Origin: a virus
DNA length: 43,334 bases
Strand: one strand, 5' to 3'
IMG/VR virus record: IMGVR_UViG_3300033571_014677
Span: 1-43,334 of that record
The notes under the pieces were generated by a model that saw only the letters and a program-made list of their open reading frames with translations, searched no databases and was not told the DNA's origin. The translations under genes and the position numbers were made by a program. The first letter of the stretch is position 1; every line of letters starts with the position of its first letter. Shown piece after piece: positions 43,311 to 43,334 of the stretch.

Positions 43311-43334
43311 ATGAAACATTTTATTAATTTTACA
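43311..43334 (+). CDS. Start of a further gene, 3' partial
   Basis: An ATG opens a frame reading MKHFINFT to the window edge. The start resembles that of its neighbours (MKHIKLFEQF), so it is probably the next member of the same cluster. Only eight codons are visible. Confidence 0.4.

Noticed and set aside
1-43334. tRNA genes, CRISPR arrays, insertion sequences or integrase
   Set aside because: No cloverleaf-like stretch, spaced direct repeats, transposase or integrase motif was seen in the short intergenic gaps or ORFs; no tool was run, so diverged tRNAs cannot be excluded.

Overview
This window looks like part of the genome of a large, AT-rich, contractile-tailed (T4-like) bacteriophage. 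The evidence is a gp25-like baseplate wedge protein followed directly by a gp6/J-like wedge protein, about 28 kb of baseplate and tail-fibre genes, and a block of T4-type replication and recombination genes: RuvC-like resolvase, gp32-like ssDNA-binding protein, DnaG/gp61-like primase, a UvsY-like mediator and a UvsW helicase. Several features suggest a Bacteroidota host, as inference only. Most starts lack a Shine-Dalgarno sequence and have A/T-rich leaders. Arginine is coded mostly by AGA/AGG. The largest tail protein carries two beta-propeller repeat types (two-component-regulator propeller and SBBP-like) that are common in Bacteroidota proteins. No tRNA, CRISPR array, insertion sequence or integrase was seen.

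Layout. Positions 1-4348 hold the end of an unrecognised structural gene, a four-domain S1/OB-fold protein, a protein with amidoligase-like motifs and pentapeptide-like repeats, and a possible neck/connector protein. Positions 4456-13549 are a baseplate wedge block (gp25-like, gp6-like, an 81-aa protein, and a 2257-aa multidomain protein). phoH (13553-14254) is the only minus-strand gene; it converges on the wedge block and shares an 85-bp divergent promoter region with the next block. Positions 14340-33258 carry very large tail-fibre or baseplate-associated proteins, including coiled-coil, Fn3-like, degenerate cupredoxin-like and collagen-like segments, a small pair that resembles a spanin unit, and a tail-tube-fold protein. 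Positions 33230-38200 are the replication/recombination block. Positions 38237-43334 are a cluster of small proteins plus one 674-aa fusion.

How the genes fit together. Genes are tightly packed on the plus strand, with many 1-30 nt overlaps, so translation is probably coupled within blocks. The wedge and fibre genes build the baseplate and adsorption apparatus. The resolvase, SSB, primase, UvsY and UvsW genes would support recombination-dependent replication.

The most interesting region is the last 5 kb. Five proteins there begin with a short motif resembling the T4 capsid targeting sequence of internal proteins (T4 IPIII starts MKTYQEFIAE) and carry an (I/L)xE site of the type cut by the T4 prohead protease. 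A sixth gene of this kind begins at the window edge. Amid this cluster lies a fusion of a catalytically degenerate RNA-ligase-like domain (motif I lysine replaced by Asn) with an NMN-adenylyltransferase-like domain. The cluster is a candidate set of internal head proteins delivered with the DNA. All functional assignments are from reading sequence motifs; no database search was run.
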